Source: Pirellulales bacterium
GTDB taxonomy: Bacteria > Planctomycetota > Planctomycetia > Pirellulales > PALSA-1355
DNA: 64,000 nt
Reading direction: 5' to 3'
Assembly (NCBI GenBank): GCA_022844125.1
Contig: JALHMI010000009.1
Coordinates: 186,001 to 250,000, forward strand
Position numbers and translations under genes: made by a program. How positions within the stretch are numbered: the first letter of the stretch is position 1; each line of letters begins with the position of its first letter. Below, piece by piece: positions 25,905-34,336 of the stretch. Below the pieces are notes generated by a model that made no database searches, was not told the origin of the DNA, and saw only the letters and a program-made list of their open reading frames with translations.

Positions 25905-27914
25905 CTATTCCTGAATCAGGGCTCGAATTGCGGCGGCGATGTCCGCGGGTTGGGGAACGACGGCTGCTTCGAGCTCGGGGCTATACGGCGTGGGACAGAA
26001 CGCACCATTCACGCGGCGTATCGGCGCATCGAGATCGTTGAATCCTTCGTCGACCACGCGGGCGGCGATCTCGGCGCTGAAGCCGCAATGCGCTGGCGGT
26101 TCGTCGACGATGAGCAGGCGCCCCGTCTTCTTCACCGATCCCAGAATCGTATCGATGTCGAGCGGCGTGATCGTTCGCGGATCGATCAGTTCCACTGAAA
26201 TGTCGTCGCGCGCGAGTTCGTCGCAGACGGCCAGCGTCTGGTGCACCATTCGAGCAACCGCGACGACTGTCACGCTGTCGCCTTGTCGTACGACGCGCGC
26301 CCGACCAAATTCGATCTCATAGTCTTCCGCCGGCACTGGATCCTTGACCTGCAGGATCTCGCGATGCTCGAGGAACAGCACCGGGTCATCACCCCGCAAC
26401 GCGCGCAGCAAGAGCCCTTTGGCGTCGTAGGCACTCGACGGAACGACGACTTTCAGGCCCGGCGCCTGAGCGAACATGCCGTAGTAACTGCCCGAATGAT
26501 GCGTGGCCGCCGAGTGGCCGATGCCGATGCAGCCGCGCAAGACGACCGGCATCTTCAGGCGGCCGCTCGACATGTACTGCATCTTGGCGATCTGATTCAC
26601 AATCTCGGCGAAGCCGTCCAGCACGAAGTCCGTGAACATGAAATCGATCACCGGCCGCGCGCCCGACATCGCGGCGCCGCACGCCAGCCCGACGAATCCT
26701 CGCTCGCAGATCGGGGTATCGCAGAGCCGCTCTGGGCCATAGAGTTCGTAGAGTCCCTTGGTGGTCAGGAAGTTACCGCCGCGTTTGCCGATCCCTTCTC
26801 CCATCACGAAGATCCGCTCGTCGCGCTTCATTTCACCAGCCAGGGCTTCGAGCGTCGCCTGGCCGTAGGTAATCATGCGTTCGCCGGCGGCGGACGGCTC
26901 AGCCGGCATGGGTCTGACCTGGGCATAGACGTGGGTCGTGGCCGTGGCCGGCTCGGGAGTTGGGCTCGTCTCAGCGAATTCGCGAGCCTCCTTGACCATC
27001 TCGGCCACTTCGCCATCGATGGCGTCGAATCGCCAGGCCAGGTTCGATTCCGGCGCTGACCCTGACAAAGGTTCCAGCACCGTCTCACGCAGCCGAATGA
27101 TCGGGCAGCGCTCCTTCCAGGCGGCGACGTCTTCTTTCGTGCGATAGCCAAAGTCGGGCATTCCCTCGGCATGCGCTCGGGTGCGATACGTTTTGCATTC
27201 CAGCAGTGTGGGGCCTGCGCCCGCGCGAGCCCGGGTGATCGCCTCGCCGGCGACGCGATGGATTTCGAGCACGTCGTTGCCGTCGAGTTCGTACGACGGA
27301 ATCTCGAACGCCGCGCCGCGCGCTGCCACGCTCGGATTGGCGCTCGCATAGGAGAAGGGCACTTCGGTGGCGAACTGGTTGTTCTCGCAGACGAATAGCA
27401 CCGGCAATGACCAGATCGCCGCCATGTTCAGACCTTCGTGAAACGCACCGTTGTTCACGGCGCCGTCGCCGAAGAACGCCACGGCCACCGCGCCAGTTCG
27501 CATGAGCTTCGCCGCGTATCCGCCGCCGCATGCCTGCAGGATGCAGGGGCCGACGATGCCGCTGGTACCCATCATGCCGATCTCGGGCGAGAACAAGTGC
27601 ATGCTTCCGCCGCGGCCTTGCGAGCAGCCCGTGGCCCGGCCGAATAGTTCGGCCATCAACTCGCGCGGCGGCATCCCCTTGGCCAGCGCGTGTCCGTGGC
27701 CGCGGTGCGTGCTGAACACTCGATCGGTCGGCTGCAGGTGAGCACAGACGCCCGAGGCGATAGCCTCTTGGCCGACGTACGTGTGACATGCACCGTGAAT
27801 CAGCCCGCGCTGATGGCAGCGCGCCAGCTCTTCTTCCGTCTGGCGAATGATCTGCATCGTGCGGTAAAGCTGACACAGCTTTTCGACCGATGTTTCCCCG
27901 CTCGTTCTACTCAT
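25905..27914 (-). CDS. Fused E1 alpha-beta 2-oxoacid dehydrogenase
   Basis: A 669-residue thiamine-diphosphate enzyme in which the alpha and beta subunits of heterotetrameric E1 are joined. Residues 1 to about 330 are alpha, with RGHGHALAKG and the ThDP/Mg motif FFGDGAVNNGAFHEG followed by CENNQFA. After a Pro/Ala/Thr linker, beta starts at about Met347 (MITYGQATLEAL) and contains ICERGFVGLACGAAM and the C-terminal transketolase domain. E1 decarboxylates a 2-oxoacid or cleaves acetoin and loads the product on the E2 lipoyl group. The gene lies between an SDR gene (14-nt gap) and E2, which suggests the SDR makes its substrate. The fusion is seen in acetoin/branched-chain-like E1 relatives. Confidence 0.92.
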   Translation of the reverse strand: MSRTSGETSVEKLCQLYRTMQIIRQTEEELARCHQRGLIHGACHTYVGQEAIASGVCAHLQPTDRVFSTHRGHGHALAKGMPPRELMAELFGRATGCSQGRGGSMHLFSPEIGMMGTSGIVGPCILQACGGGYAAKLMRTGAVAVAFFGDGAVNNGAFHEGLNMAAIWSLPVLFVCENNQFATEVPFSYASANPSVAARGAAFEIPSYELDGNDVLEIHRVAGEAITRARAGAGPTLLECKTYRTRAHAEGMPDFGYRTKEDVAAWKERCPIIRLRETVLEPLSGSAPESNLAWRFDAIDGEVAEMVKEAREFAETSPTPEPATATTHVYAQVRPMPAEPSAAGERMITYGQATLEALAGEMKRDERIFVMGEGIGKRGGNFLTTKGLYELYGPERLCDTPICERGFVGLACGAAMSGARPVIDFMFTDFVLDGFAEIVNQIAKMQYMSSGRLKMPVVLRGCIGIGHSAATHHSGSYYGMFAQAPGLKVVVPSSAYDAKGLLLRALRGDDPVLFLEHREILQVKDPVPAEDYEIEFGRARVVRQGDSVTVVAVARMVHQTLAVCDELARDDISVELIDPRTITPLDIDTILGSVKKTGRLLIVDEPPAHCGFSAEIAARVVDEGFNDLDAPIRRVNGAFCPTPYSPELEAAVVPQPADIAAAIRALIQE

Positions 27915-27928
27915 GGCAATTTCGCTTC

Positions 27929-28771
27929 TTACTTTTGCTGTTCAGCTCGAAAACTCTGCACCATGCCTTGCAAGTGGCCGGGTGTGGCCCCGGCGTTCAT
28001 GGCCAGATTACCTCCATCCATGGGAATGATCGCGCCCGTAATCCAACTCGAGGCGTCAGAAGCAAGCAGCACGGCCAGTCCCATAATATCCGCGGGCTTA
28101 CCCAGCCGCCCAATCGCGATTCCCTTGAGAAATCGCTCTTCAAGCGTCGGGTCCTGCTGCATCCTGGCGGCGAGACTGGGGTTGAGCACCTGCGCGGGCA
28201 GCACCGCGTTCACGCGCACACCGCGGTGGCTCCACTCGGTGCTCAGCTCACGTGTCATCTGCACAACCGCGCCCATCGCCGTGCTATAGGCGATGTGCCC
28301 GCGCCCCAACGCCGTAATGCTGGCCAGCGAACCGATGTTCATGATCGAGCCGCGCCCCTGGGCGAGCATCCGCCGGCCGGCCTCCTGGCACATCGCAAAC
28401 CTGCCGATCACCAGGTTCTGTAAGACCTGCTGCATTTCAGCGATCGTGATTTCTTCAGGTCGCGCGAGCAGGCCGTCGCCCGCAATGTTGCCGAGAAAGT
28501 CCACACGGCCGAATGTTTCGTCGACTTGCCGGAACAGGCCGGCGATCGCCGCGGGGTTCGAAACATCGGTCGCCGCGCAGAGTGTTTTGCGGCCCAGCGC
28601 CTCGATCTCTGCGGCAGTGCTTTGGGCTCCGGCCAGGTTGCGATCGATCAGCACGACGTCGGCGCCGGCCTGGGCGACTGCGATCGCCGTCGCTTGTCCC
28701 ATGCCTTGTGCAGCGCCCGAAACGACGGCCACCCGTCCCGACAGATCAAAGAGTGTAGTGATGGCGTTCAT
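27929..28771 (-). CDS. SDR family protein with Lys-to-Met change in the active site
   Basis: A 280-residue classical short-chain dehydrogenase fold. The cofactor loop SGAAQGMG is at residues 18-25, the NNAG-like strand is GNIAG, and the catalytic Ser148 and Tyr162 are in place. The YxxxK motif reads YSTAM: the lysine that binds the ribose and lowers the tyrosine pKa is Met166, coded by an unambiguous ATG. Asp at the end of beta-2 (LIDRN) suggests NAD preference. With the change the protein may have reduced or altered activity. It lies between the Nramp-like transporter (27-nt gap) and E1, so it is expected to act on the same pathway substrate. Confidence 0.88.
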   Translation of the reverse strand: MNAITTLFDLSGRVAVVSGAAQGMGQATAIAVAQAGADVVLIDRNLAGAQSTAAEIEALGRKTLCAATDVSNPAAIAGLFRQVDETFGRVDFLGNIAGDGLLARPEEITIAEMQQVLQNLVIGRFAMCQEAGRRMLAQGRGSIMNIGSLASITALGRGHIAYSTAMGAVVQMTRELSTEWSHRGVRVNAVLPAQVLNPSLAARMQQDPTLEERFLKGIAIGRLGKPADIMGLAVLLASDASSWITGAIIPMDGGNLAMNAGATPGHLQGMVQSFRAEQQK

Positions 28772-28798
28772 ATTTCCGTAAACCGATTGCTACTGTGT

Positions 28799-30352
28799 CT
28801 AGCCAACAATCATGGGCCAGATTTTGAAGGTGAACACGAGCGCCGCCAGACCAAGATAGAACACGCCGCAGCCCGCAACTCCGAGCGTGTGGTACCACCG
28901 TGGCCGCAACGGCCTGGGAAGCAGCCGGTGGTTAATCCACAGGAGCTGGAACGCGGTGATGCCGAGCGCCAGGTTATTGAAGTTTGCGATAAAGTCGGTC
29001 ATGAGCTTGGGCACGCTCGAAAACAAGTACGCACACAAGAGCGACCACAGCACATAGGCGGAGAGGATTGCGTAATAAATGTACTTCACCTGGTGCGGAT
29101 CCATGGTCTCTCGCACCCATCGGCTCGCGCTCCAGATAGCGTCGGTCCAGCGGCGGCTGAAGTCGTCGACGATCGACATCTGGCTCGGCATCATCACCAT
29201 CAGTCCGGTGAAGACCGCCGCGATCCAGAGCACCTTGCCCATCGCCGGATGGAAACCGGCATGACGCAGGCCGTCCGCCGTGATTAGCGCTTGCGCATAG
29301 CTGGATTGTTCAAACGTGACCGTCGAATGCTGGACGAACTCCAGCGAAAGCAGCGCCGGCAGCGCCATGCCCATAAAGCAGCCCGGCCCCCACACCGCGA
29401 TCTGATCCGTGAGAATGTATTTCCACCAGCCGCGCCACCGCGCGAGGTTCTCGGCCGTGAGCGGAAACACCTTGCCGACGTGGCTCAGCGTGACCTTACG
29501 GCCACCGATGGCGCTGGGAATTGCGCCCACCTGGCTCCCCATGCCCCAGCCTTTGTCGCGCACGAAGTTCGAATACGTCGAGTTTGCGAGCCCGCCACCG
29601 CCGGCGTAGCCGGCAAATGCTCCCAGTGCCACGAGGCTCGTCGTGGAGACGAGCGGCCAATCTCCGGTGTTCCAGCGTTCGGCGAATGCATTCTTGACCA
29701 CCTCGCCCCCGTGGCCGTCGCTCACCGGGACATTGCCAAACATGGCAAAGCCACTGAACACTTTCCACCAGTTGGCCGGCCCGACGGTCGTCAGGCCCAG
29801 GCCCAAGCAGAATGCGAGCACGATCACGACCTTGGCCGTCATCACCGCCTGCAGCATGTTGTAAACCTTGCCGCCGAGCAGTACCGGCAGCGTCACGCCA
29901 ATCAGGCAGGCATACGCCAGCGGCGTGATCAGCCAGCGATCGTCGACCGTGGGCGGTCGATCGAGAATCAGCGCGGCGATCAGCGCAGCGCCGTGCGTCG
30001 ACAGGCCCGGCACGAGCGCCGCCGAGTTCAGAACCAGGACCAGCCCGACCCAGAACATCGGACCCGGCCGGCAACGCATGAAACCCGTCAGCACGGGCTC
30101 ACCACAGTACAGCGCGTAGCGACCGCATTCCAAGTTGTAGAACACTTGAAACACGATGGCCAACGTCGCCAGCCACATCAGTCCGCCGCCGTACTTGGCG
30201 GTGACGGTCGGTCCGAGCAGCCACTCGCCGCCGCCGATCTGGATGCCCATCATCACGATGCCCGGCCCGAGAAAGCTGGTCCAATTTCGCCAGCGCAGGG
30301 CCTTCGGCTCCGGCAGTTCGGCGGTCGTCCAGGGAGGGATCTTGTTGTTCAT
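28799..30352 (-). CDS. Nramp-superfamily transporter with atypical binding motifs
   Basis: A 517-residue protein with about 11-12 transmembrane helices that resembles the Nramp (LeuT-fold) family. TM1 reads FLGPGIVMMGIQIGGGEWLLG, shown here only to its key part GGGEW, where metal-transporting Nramps have DPGN. The region equivalent to TM6 has GGGGLANSTYS instead of the MPHN metal site. It therefore probably does not carry divalent metals in the usual way. Its place between a cyclase-family gene and an SDR gene in a catabolic operon suggests uptake of an organic substrate, which is inference. Relatives are common in planctomycetes next to catabolic genes and are usually auto-annotated as Nramp metal transporters. 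Confidence 0.75.
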   Translation of the reverse strand: MNNKIPPWTTAELPEPKALRWRNWTSFLGPGIVMMGIQIGGGEWLLGPTVTAKYGGGLMWLATLAIVFQVFYNLECGRYALYCGEPVLTGFMRCRPGPMFWVGLVLVLNSAALVPGLSTHGAALIAALILDRPPTVDDRWLITPLAYACLIGVTLPVLLGGKVYNMLQAVMTAKVVIVLAFCLGLGLTTVGPANWWKVFSGFAMFGNVPVSDGHGGEVVKNAFAERWNTGDWPLVSTTSLVALGAFAGYAGGGGLANSTYSNFVRDKGWGMGSQVGAIPSAIGGRKVTLSHVGKVFPLTAENLARWRGWWKYILTDQIAVWGPGCFMGMALPALLSLEFVQHSTVTFEQSSYAQALITADGLRHAGFHPAMGKVLWIAAVFTGLMVMMPSQMSIVDDFSRRWTDAIWSASRWVRETMDPHQVKYIYYAILSAYVLWSLLCAYLFSSVPKLMTDFIANFNNLALGITAFQLLWINHRLLPRPLRPRWYHTLGVAGCGVFYLGLAALVFTFKIWPMIVG

Positions 30353-30376
30353 CGGTGGCGGGCCTGGAGCTCGATC

Positions 30377-32089
30377 TCAGTACAGGACGATTGCACGGCC
30401 GGGGCCGCCGTGACAATCGCGCACACGCAGCGCGGCGAACAAGAAGTACGCATCCGCCTTGGCGGGCACGCCGCCGACGTTGCGCAGGAATTCAACGCCC
30501 ACCATCTCTCGGCTGCCAAGCGCCCAATAAGTCGCCAGCGCCCGCTGGGCTTCAACGCCGCCCAGATCCGGCGCGTCGGTCGCCACGCAGCGCACACCTT
30601 TCTTCTTCAGATAATCGATCGCCGCGGGGCCGGGCGCCGGCCAACCTTCGCTTTTGCCCAGCAGCGGCTCTGCCCACACGCCGGCATCGTTCGGCGCGGG
30701 ACGCAGGTGCTTGTCCAGATGTCCCGTGTGGAACACCACGACATCACCCGGCTTGATCGGTCCCTGCTCGCGCTCGGCCGTCTCCAGGTGAGCAGGTGTG
30801 ATCTCCGGCGATGCGGGCCAGTTCTTCCGATCCGTGGTTCCCACCAGTGAGCGTACGTCGATCACCCGCAGCGGACCGCAGGTCCAATCGAGCGGAACTC
30901 GATCCGCAGTCATACTGCTCGTGCCGCGCTTGCCAAATTCCTGCTCATACTCCGCCAGCCAGCCTCGCTCTTCGGGCGAGTACTGCGGGTTGCTTCCTTT
31001 CGGTGGCAGGGCATATGCCGGTGGCACCAAGTGTGTGCCGCACGCCGCGTCCATCAAGTGGGCGTGATGCCACATGTCGAGGTACTCGGCGTACAGGAAG
31101 TCGATCTTCACATAAGTTTGACGATGCTGCCCGGTGCCGCTCCCCGGCGACGTAAGCGGATAGCGCGGCGACAACGTGGGCGACAGATCGACCGCCCGCT
31201 TGTGGCGGCAAGCGTCAATCAGCCGCGCGGGCAAGTCTCCACCTACAATCGAGAAAGCTCGTGCCTCGCCATAGGGACCGTTCTCGTGCTTCGGGCCAAG
31301 CATGCAGTAGAACGCGCCCGTCGAAGAGATCGCGCCCAGGTTCGTGGCAGACTCGGTCCAGATCATGCCGTGCTTGAGGCCCGCATAGTGCGTGTCCTCC
31401 GCCATGTCGGGCAGCGGGCCCATGCTCGCGCTGTCAGTCCCCGCTGTGAGCACACCGCGCGAGGAGATCAGCTCCATACAGGCCGGATCCGGGTCGGGAT
31501 AGCCCGGCGCTTTGCGGTCGAGCACGTCGGCAATAAACCGATTGCCGGCGGGCAGAGGCCGGTAGTACTTGTCCGAGTAGTCGCTGCGAAAGAGCACCAC
31601 ATCGCCAAACTTCAGCCTGCGATGCTCGCGTTCGAACTGTTCGATGAACTTGCCGGTGACCAGCGGACTGACGCCTGGCGCAGCCGAGTCGAGCAACTCC
31701 CGCGTGTCGATTACGCAGGCTTCGCCACCAAGCTGCCAGGCTTCGATCTTATCGGTGTATGCCAGGCCAAACGGTCCCGACTTGGGCCGCTTCAGCTCCG
31801 GCCGCGCCACCGAGTGCGGCGGCACGTCCCATTGGGTACCTGTGTTGCCATCGATCAAGAGCACGTCCACGTTGTACGGCGATGTGGGGCCGATCACGCG
31901 CTGATGCGTGATCTGGAATCGCGGGAACGGATACGTCGGCCACGTGCAGGGATATTCGGTCGCCACAAGCAGGGAGTGATCGACGAATCGCTGCCCCGTC
32001 TCCGCTGCGCCTGCGACGCCTTCGAGGCAAGTGGCGCCCAACATCCAAATGATCGTGAGCAGCACGACTGGTAGCGATCTACACGGCAT
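30377..32089 (-). CDS. Exported tandem cyclase-family (PF04199) protein
   Basis: A 570-residue protein with a signal peptide (about 1-29, ending VAGAAE) and two cyclase-family domains (about 30-300 and 310-560). Active relatives, such as kynurenine formamidase and isatin hydrolase, bind metal through HxGTHxDxPxH. In the first domain this reads NTGTQWDVPPH, losing two histidines. In the second it reads ACGTHLVPPAY, keeping only the central histidine. Neither copy has a full canonical site. The start at 32089 has GGAG upstream and overlaps the end of the kinase gene by 11 nt, indicating translational coupling. A hydrolytic ring-opening or lactonase-like role in the pathway is possible but unproven. 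Confidence 0.8.
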   Translation of the reverse strand: MPCRSLPVVLLTIIWMLGATCLEGVAGAAETGQRFVDHSLLVATEYPCTWPTYPFPRFQITHQRVIGPTSPYNVDVLLIDGNTGTQWDVPPHSVARPELKRPKSGPFGLAYTDKIEAWQLGGEACVIDTRELLDSAAPGVSPLVTGKFIEQFEREHRRLKFGDVVLFRSDYSDKYYRPLPAGNRFIADVLDRKAPGYPDPDPACMELISSRGVLTAGTDSASMGPLPDMAEDTHYAGLKHGMIWTESATNLGAISSTGAFYCMLGPKHENGPYGEARAFSIVGGDLPARLIDACRHKRAVDLSPTLSPRYPLTSPGSGTGQHRQTYVKIDFLYAEYLDMWHHAHLMDAACGTHLVPPAYALPPKGSNPQYSPEERGWLAEYEQEFGKRGTSSMTADRVPLDWTCGPLRVIDVRSLVGTTDRKNWPASPEITPAHLETAEREQGPIKPGDVVVFHTGHLDKHLRPAPNDAGVWAEPLLGKSEGWPAPGPAAIDYLKKKGVRCVATDAPDLGGVEAQRALATYWALGSREMVGVEFLRNVGGVPAKADAYFLFAALRVRDCHGGPGRAIVLY

Positions 32090-33449
32090 GATGGGGCTCC
32101 CGGGAAGAAATGTTCGATAGGGAAGCGTCTTGGGAATCCAACGAAGCCAGTTCAAGCAGTCCGAGCAGCGCTTCTTCGTCGCGCGACTCCCGCATCGGAA
32201 CCGGAAATCGTTCGGCGAGATACTGTCTCAAGCGCGAGCCCTCACGAGCCAGCGTGCCGGAAAGCACGACTTTCGACCAAGTTCGCTCGGGATCCAGCCA
32301 CGAAGCGCAGCGCTCGTAGTTCTCGGCCATCGCCCGAAACGCGGCATCAAACAACCGGCCGACGGAGAGATTCTCCGTCGTGATGTTGCGAATGTTGCCG
32401 GTCGAACCCAAGGGGCCGGCGAAGAACGACAGGTCCACTTGCAGATCGGAGCAATCGTTGTGCGCTGGTTCAATTTCCCGCGTTAGCTCGTTGATCACCC
32501 GCCACGGATGGGCCGTGGGCGCACCAGCCGCCGTGGAAACTTCGGTCACCAGTTCGACCAGCACGTTGAGCGATCGCCCCGCCGGCAGGTGCGTGATCGT
32601 GTGCAGTCGATCACCGAAGAAGTAGGCTCGCGACTGGAAGTTGCCGCGACTGAGCTGCTGCGTGCGCCGGCTGACTTGCGAACCGGTGGAGACATTGATG
32701 GATAGCTCGCCGAGCTGCAAACCGGCGCCGGCAAGCGCACACTGCTGATCGCCGTAGGCGCCAAAACAGTCGATGTGTCGTCCGCGATGCTCGAAGCTGC
32801 CTACGCATTCGACATCGCGCACGAGCTGCGGCAGGGCCACGTGCGCGAGTCCCAACTGCGCGAACGCTTTGTGATGCCAGTCGAGCGACTCGAGATCGAG
32901 CATCCCAATCGCATGCGTAACGTGCATTCGCGGTCGGCTGCCGCAGATCGCTCCCACCACGTAGTCGCCGATGCTGATCGGAATTGCACCGGTGGGAAGC
33001 TGACCGCGCGCGCTCAGCCAGGCGAGCAGCGTGGTCGTCGAGCCCGGCTGCAGTTCGCGCCCGATGCTTTCGAACAGCTCTTCGCCCAGTCGAGATCGCA
33101 TTTGCGCGAGCAGCGATCGGCCATCAGCCTCCGGTGTGAGCGCACGCTGATCGCGCCAGGAAAGGTAATTTGAAAGTGGCCGGCCCTGTTCATCAACGAG
33201 CACCAGGCCACCCATCTGGCCCGAGCAGTACAGCCGCTCCGCGTTAGGCGCCTTGGCCAACAGCACAGTAATAAGGTCACGTGCGGCGGCCTCGACAGTC
33301 GCAGGCTCGATTTCAAACCACTGCGGAGGCAGTCCCTCGATTGCGGCAGGAAACGGCCGGCTCTCGATGTGCGAAACCTCGCGGCTGGCGACATCCAGCA
33401 CCGCCCCCTTCAGCGACGAAGAGCCAATGTCGAGCGCGAGACACTTCAT
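32079..33449 (-). CDS. FGGY-family carbohydrate kinase
   Basis: A 456-residue kinase of the FGGY family (xylulose, glycerol, gluconate and related kinases). The phosphate-1 loop is LALDIGSSSLKGAVLD at the N-terminus. The catalytic-base region appears as ISIGDYVVGAICG plus FGAYGDQQCALAGAG, and the adenosine/phosphate-2 region as VVLSGTLAREGSRL. It phosphorylates a sugar or polyol in the cytoplasm; the substrate cannot be told. The start at 33449 follows the family (MKCLALDIG); the open frame upstream adds 53 unsupported residues and would run into the promoter. It is the first gene of the leftward operon and is divergent from the GntR regulator. Confidence 0.88.
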   Translation of the reverse strand: MKCLALDIGSSSLKGAVLDVASREVSHIESRPFPAAIEGLPPQWFEIEPATVEAAARDLITVLLAKAPNAERLYCSGQMGGLVLVDEQGRPLSNYLSWRDQRALTPEADGRSLLAQMRSRLGEELFESIGRELQPGSTTTLLAWLSARGQLPTGAIPISIGDYVVGAICGSRPRMHVTHAIGMLDLESLDWHHKAFAQLGLAHVALPQLVRDVECVGSFEHRGRHIDCFGAYGDQQCALAGAGLQLGELSINVSTGSQVSRRTQQLSRGNFQSRAYFFGDRLHTITHLPAGRSLNVLVELVTEVSTAAGAPTAHPWRVINELTREIEPAHNDCSDLQVDLSFFAGPLGSTGNIRNITTENLSVGRLFDAAFRAMAENYERCASWLDPERTWSKVVLSGTLAREGSRLRQYLAERFPVPMRESRDEEALLGLLELASLDSQDASLSNISSREPHHAV

Positions 33450-33555
33450 ATATAGGAGTCCGCTGACCAATTCACTGCGAGCGTAGCCGCGCGCAATCGC
33501 GCACTTGCGCAGTTTGATGAACGAGAAGATGCCCCGGCCACGCACCGACGAATTG

Positions 33556-33584
33556 TTGACGCTCGTCAGATTGTCAGATAATCT
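33556..33584 (+). promoter_or_regulatory. Candidate promoter and operator in the kinase/GntR divergent region
   Basis: TTGACG (33556-33561) and TAATCT (33579-33584) are separated by 17 nt, a sigma70-like arrangement pointing toward the GntR gene 62 nt downstream. It overlaps an inverted repeat AGATT (33568-33572)/AATCT (33580-33584), which could be a regulator binding site. The GntR product encoded next door is the obvious candidate to bind here. Only one strand's promoter is proposed; the leftward kinase promoter was not resolved. Confidence 0.4.
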
Positions 33585-33646
33585 ATTCGCCTGGGATTGC
33601 CATTGCAAGCAGCGGCCGCGCGGGTGCCTATAAGAAAGATGTCGTC

Positions 33647-34336
33647 ATGAAGCTTGAAACTGTTCCGCGTCGCAAGATTCGCGATGAAGTGGCGGCGCGC
33701 ATCAAGGAATACATTGCCGCTGAGCGACTCGGTCTGGGCGATCGCCTGCCAACCGAGGGCGAACTCGCTGTTCGTTTTGGCGTTAGTCGACTGAGTGTGC
33801 GCGAAGCCACGAAGTCCCTCGAGTTTCTCGGCATCGTTGAAGCAAAGACCGGCGTTGGTCTGGCTGTCGGACAGCTCGACATGGCCCGCATGGCCGATCA
33901 CCTGAGCTTTCTCCCCGCTTTGCAGCAGGCCGAATCGCAGCAGCTCATCGATTCGCGCGTGATCGTCGAGACGGGGGTGCTGGCCCGCGTGGCCGAGCGA
34001 ATGACGCAGGACCCGTCGATTGCCGAGTCGCTGCAGGCCATCGTGGAAGAGTTTCGCACGGCTCGCACGATTCAAAACTGGATCGACTTGGATATTCGCT
34101 TTCACAGGACGCTTTTGGAATCGAGCGGCCTGGCGCCAATCGTGGCTTTCGGCGACCTGTTGCAAGTGTTCTTCCAGCGATTTCGCGATAGTGTCAAGAA
34201 GGCCGAGTGGCAGGCCGCCATCGAAAGCCACCAGATCATCATCGATCGCTTGCAGGCCGGCGACGTCAGTGCCGCCGCTTCCGAACTGCGCGAGCACATC
34301 GAGAGTCACCGGCAGAGAATCGGAGCAGGGCGATGA
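33647..34336 (+). CDS. FadR-type GntR transcriptional regulator
   Basis: A 229-residue regulator. Residues about 10-75 form the GntR winged helix-turn-helix (RLPTEGELAVRFGVSRLSVREATKSLE is the hallmark, given here only as the ends LPTEGEL and SRLSVREA). Residues about 95-220 form an all-helical FCD ligand domain with the metal/ligand residues in DLDIRFHRTLL and ESHQIIIDRL. Such regulators usually repress catabolic genes until a carboxylate or sugar-acid ligand binds. It is divergent from the kinase operon, and its stop codon overlaps the start of the large DUF1592 gene in an ATGA junction, so it probably controls both directions. Confidence 0.92.
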   Translation: MKLETVPRRKIRDEVAARIKEYIAAERLGLGDRLPTEGELAVRFGVSRLSVREATKSLEFLGIVEAKTGVGLAVGQLDMARMADHLSFLPALQQAESQQLIDSRVIVETGVLARVAERMTQDPSIAESLQAIVEEFRTARTIQNWIDLDIRFHRTLLESSGLAPIVAFGDLLQVFFQRFRDSVKKAEWQAAIESHQIIIDRLQAGDVSAAASELREHIESHRQRIGAGR

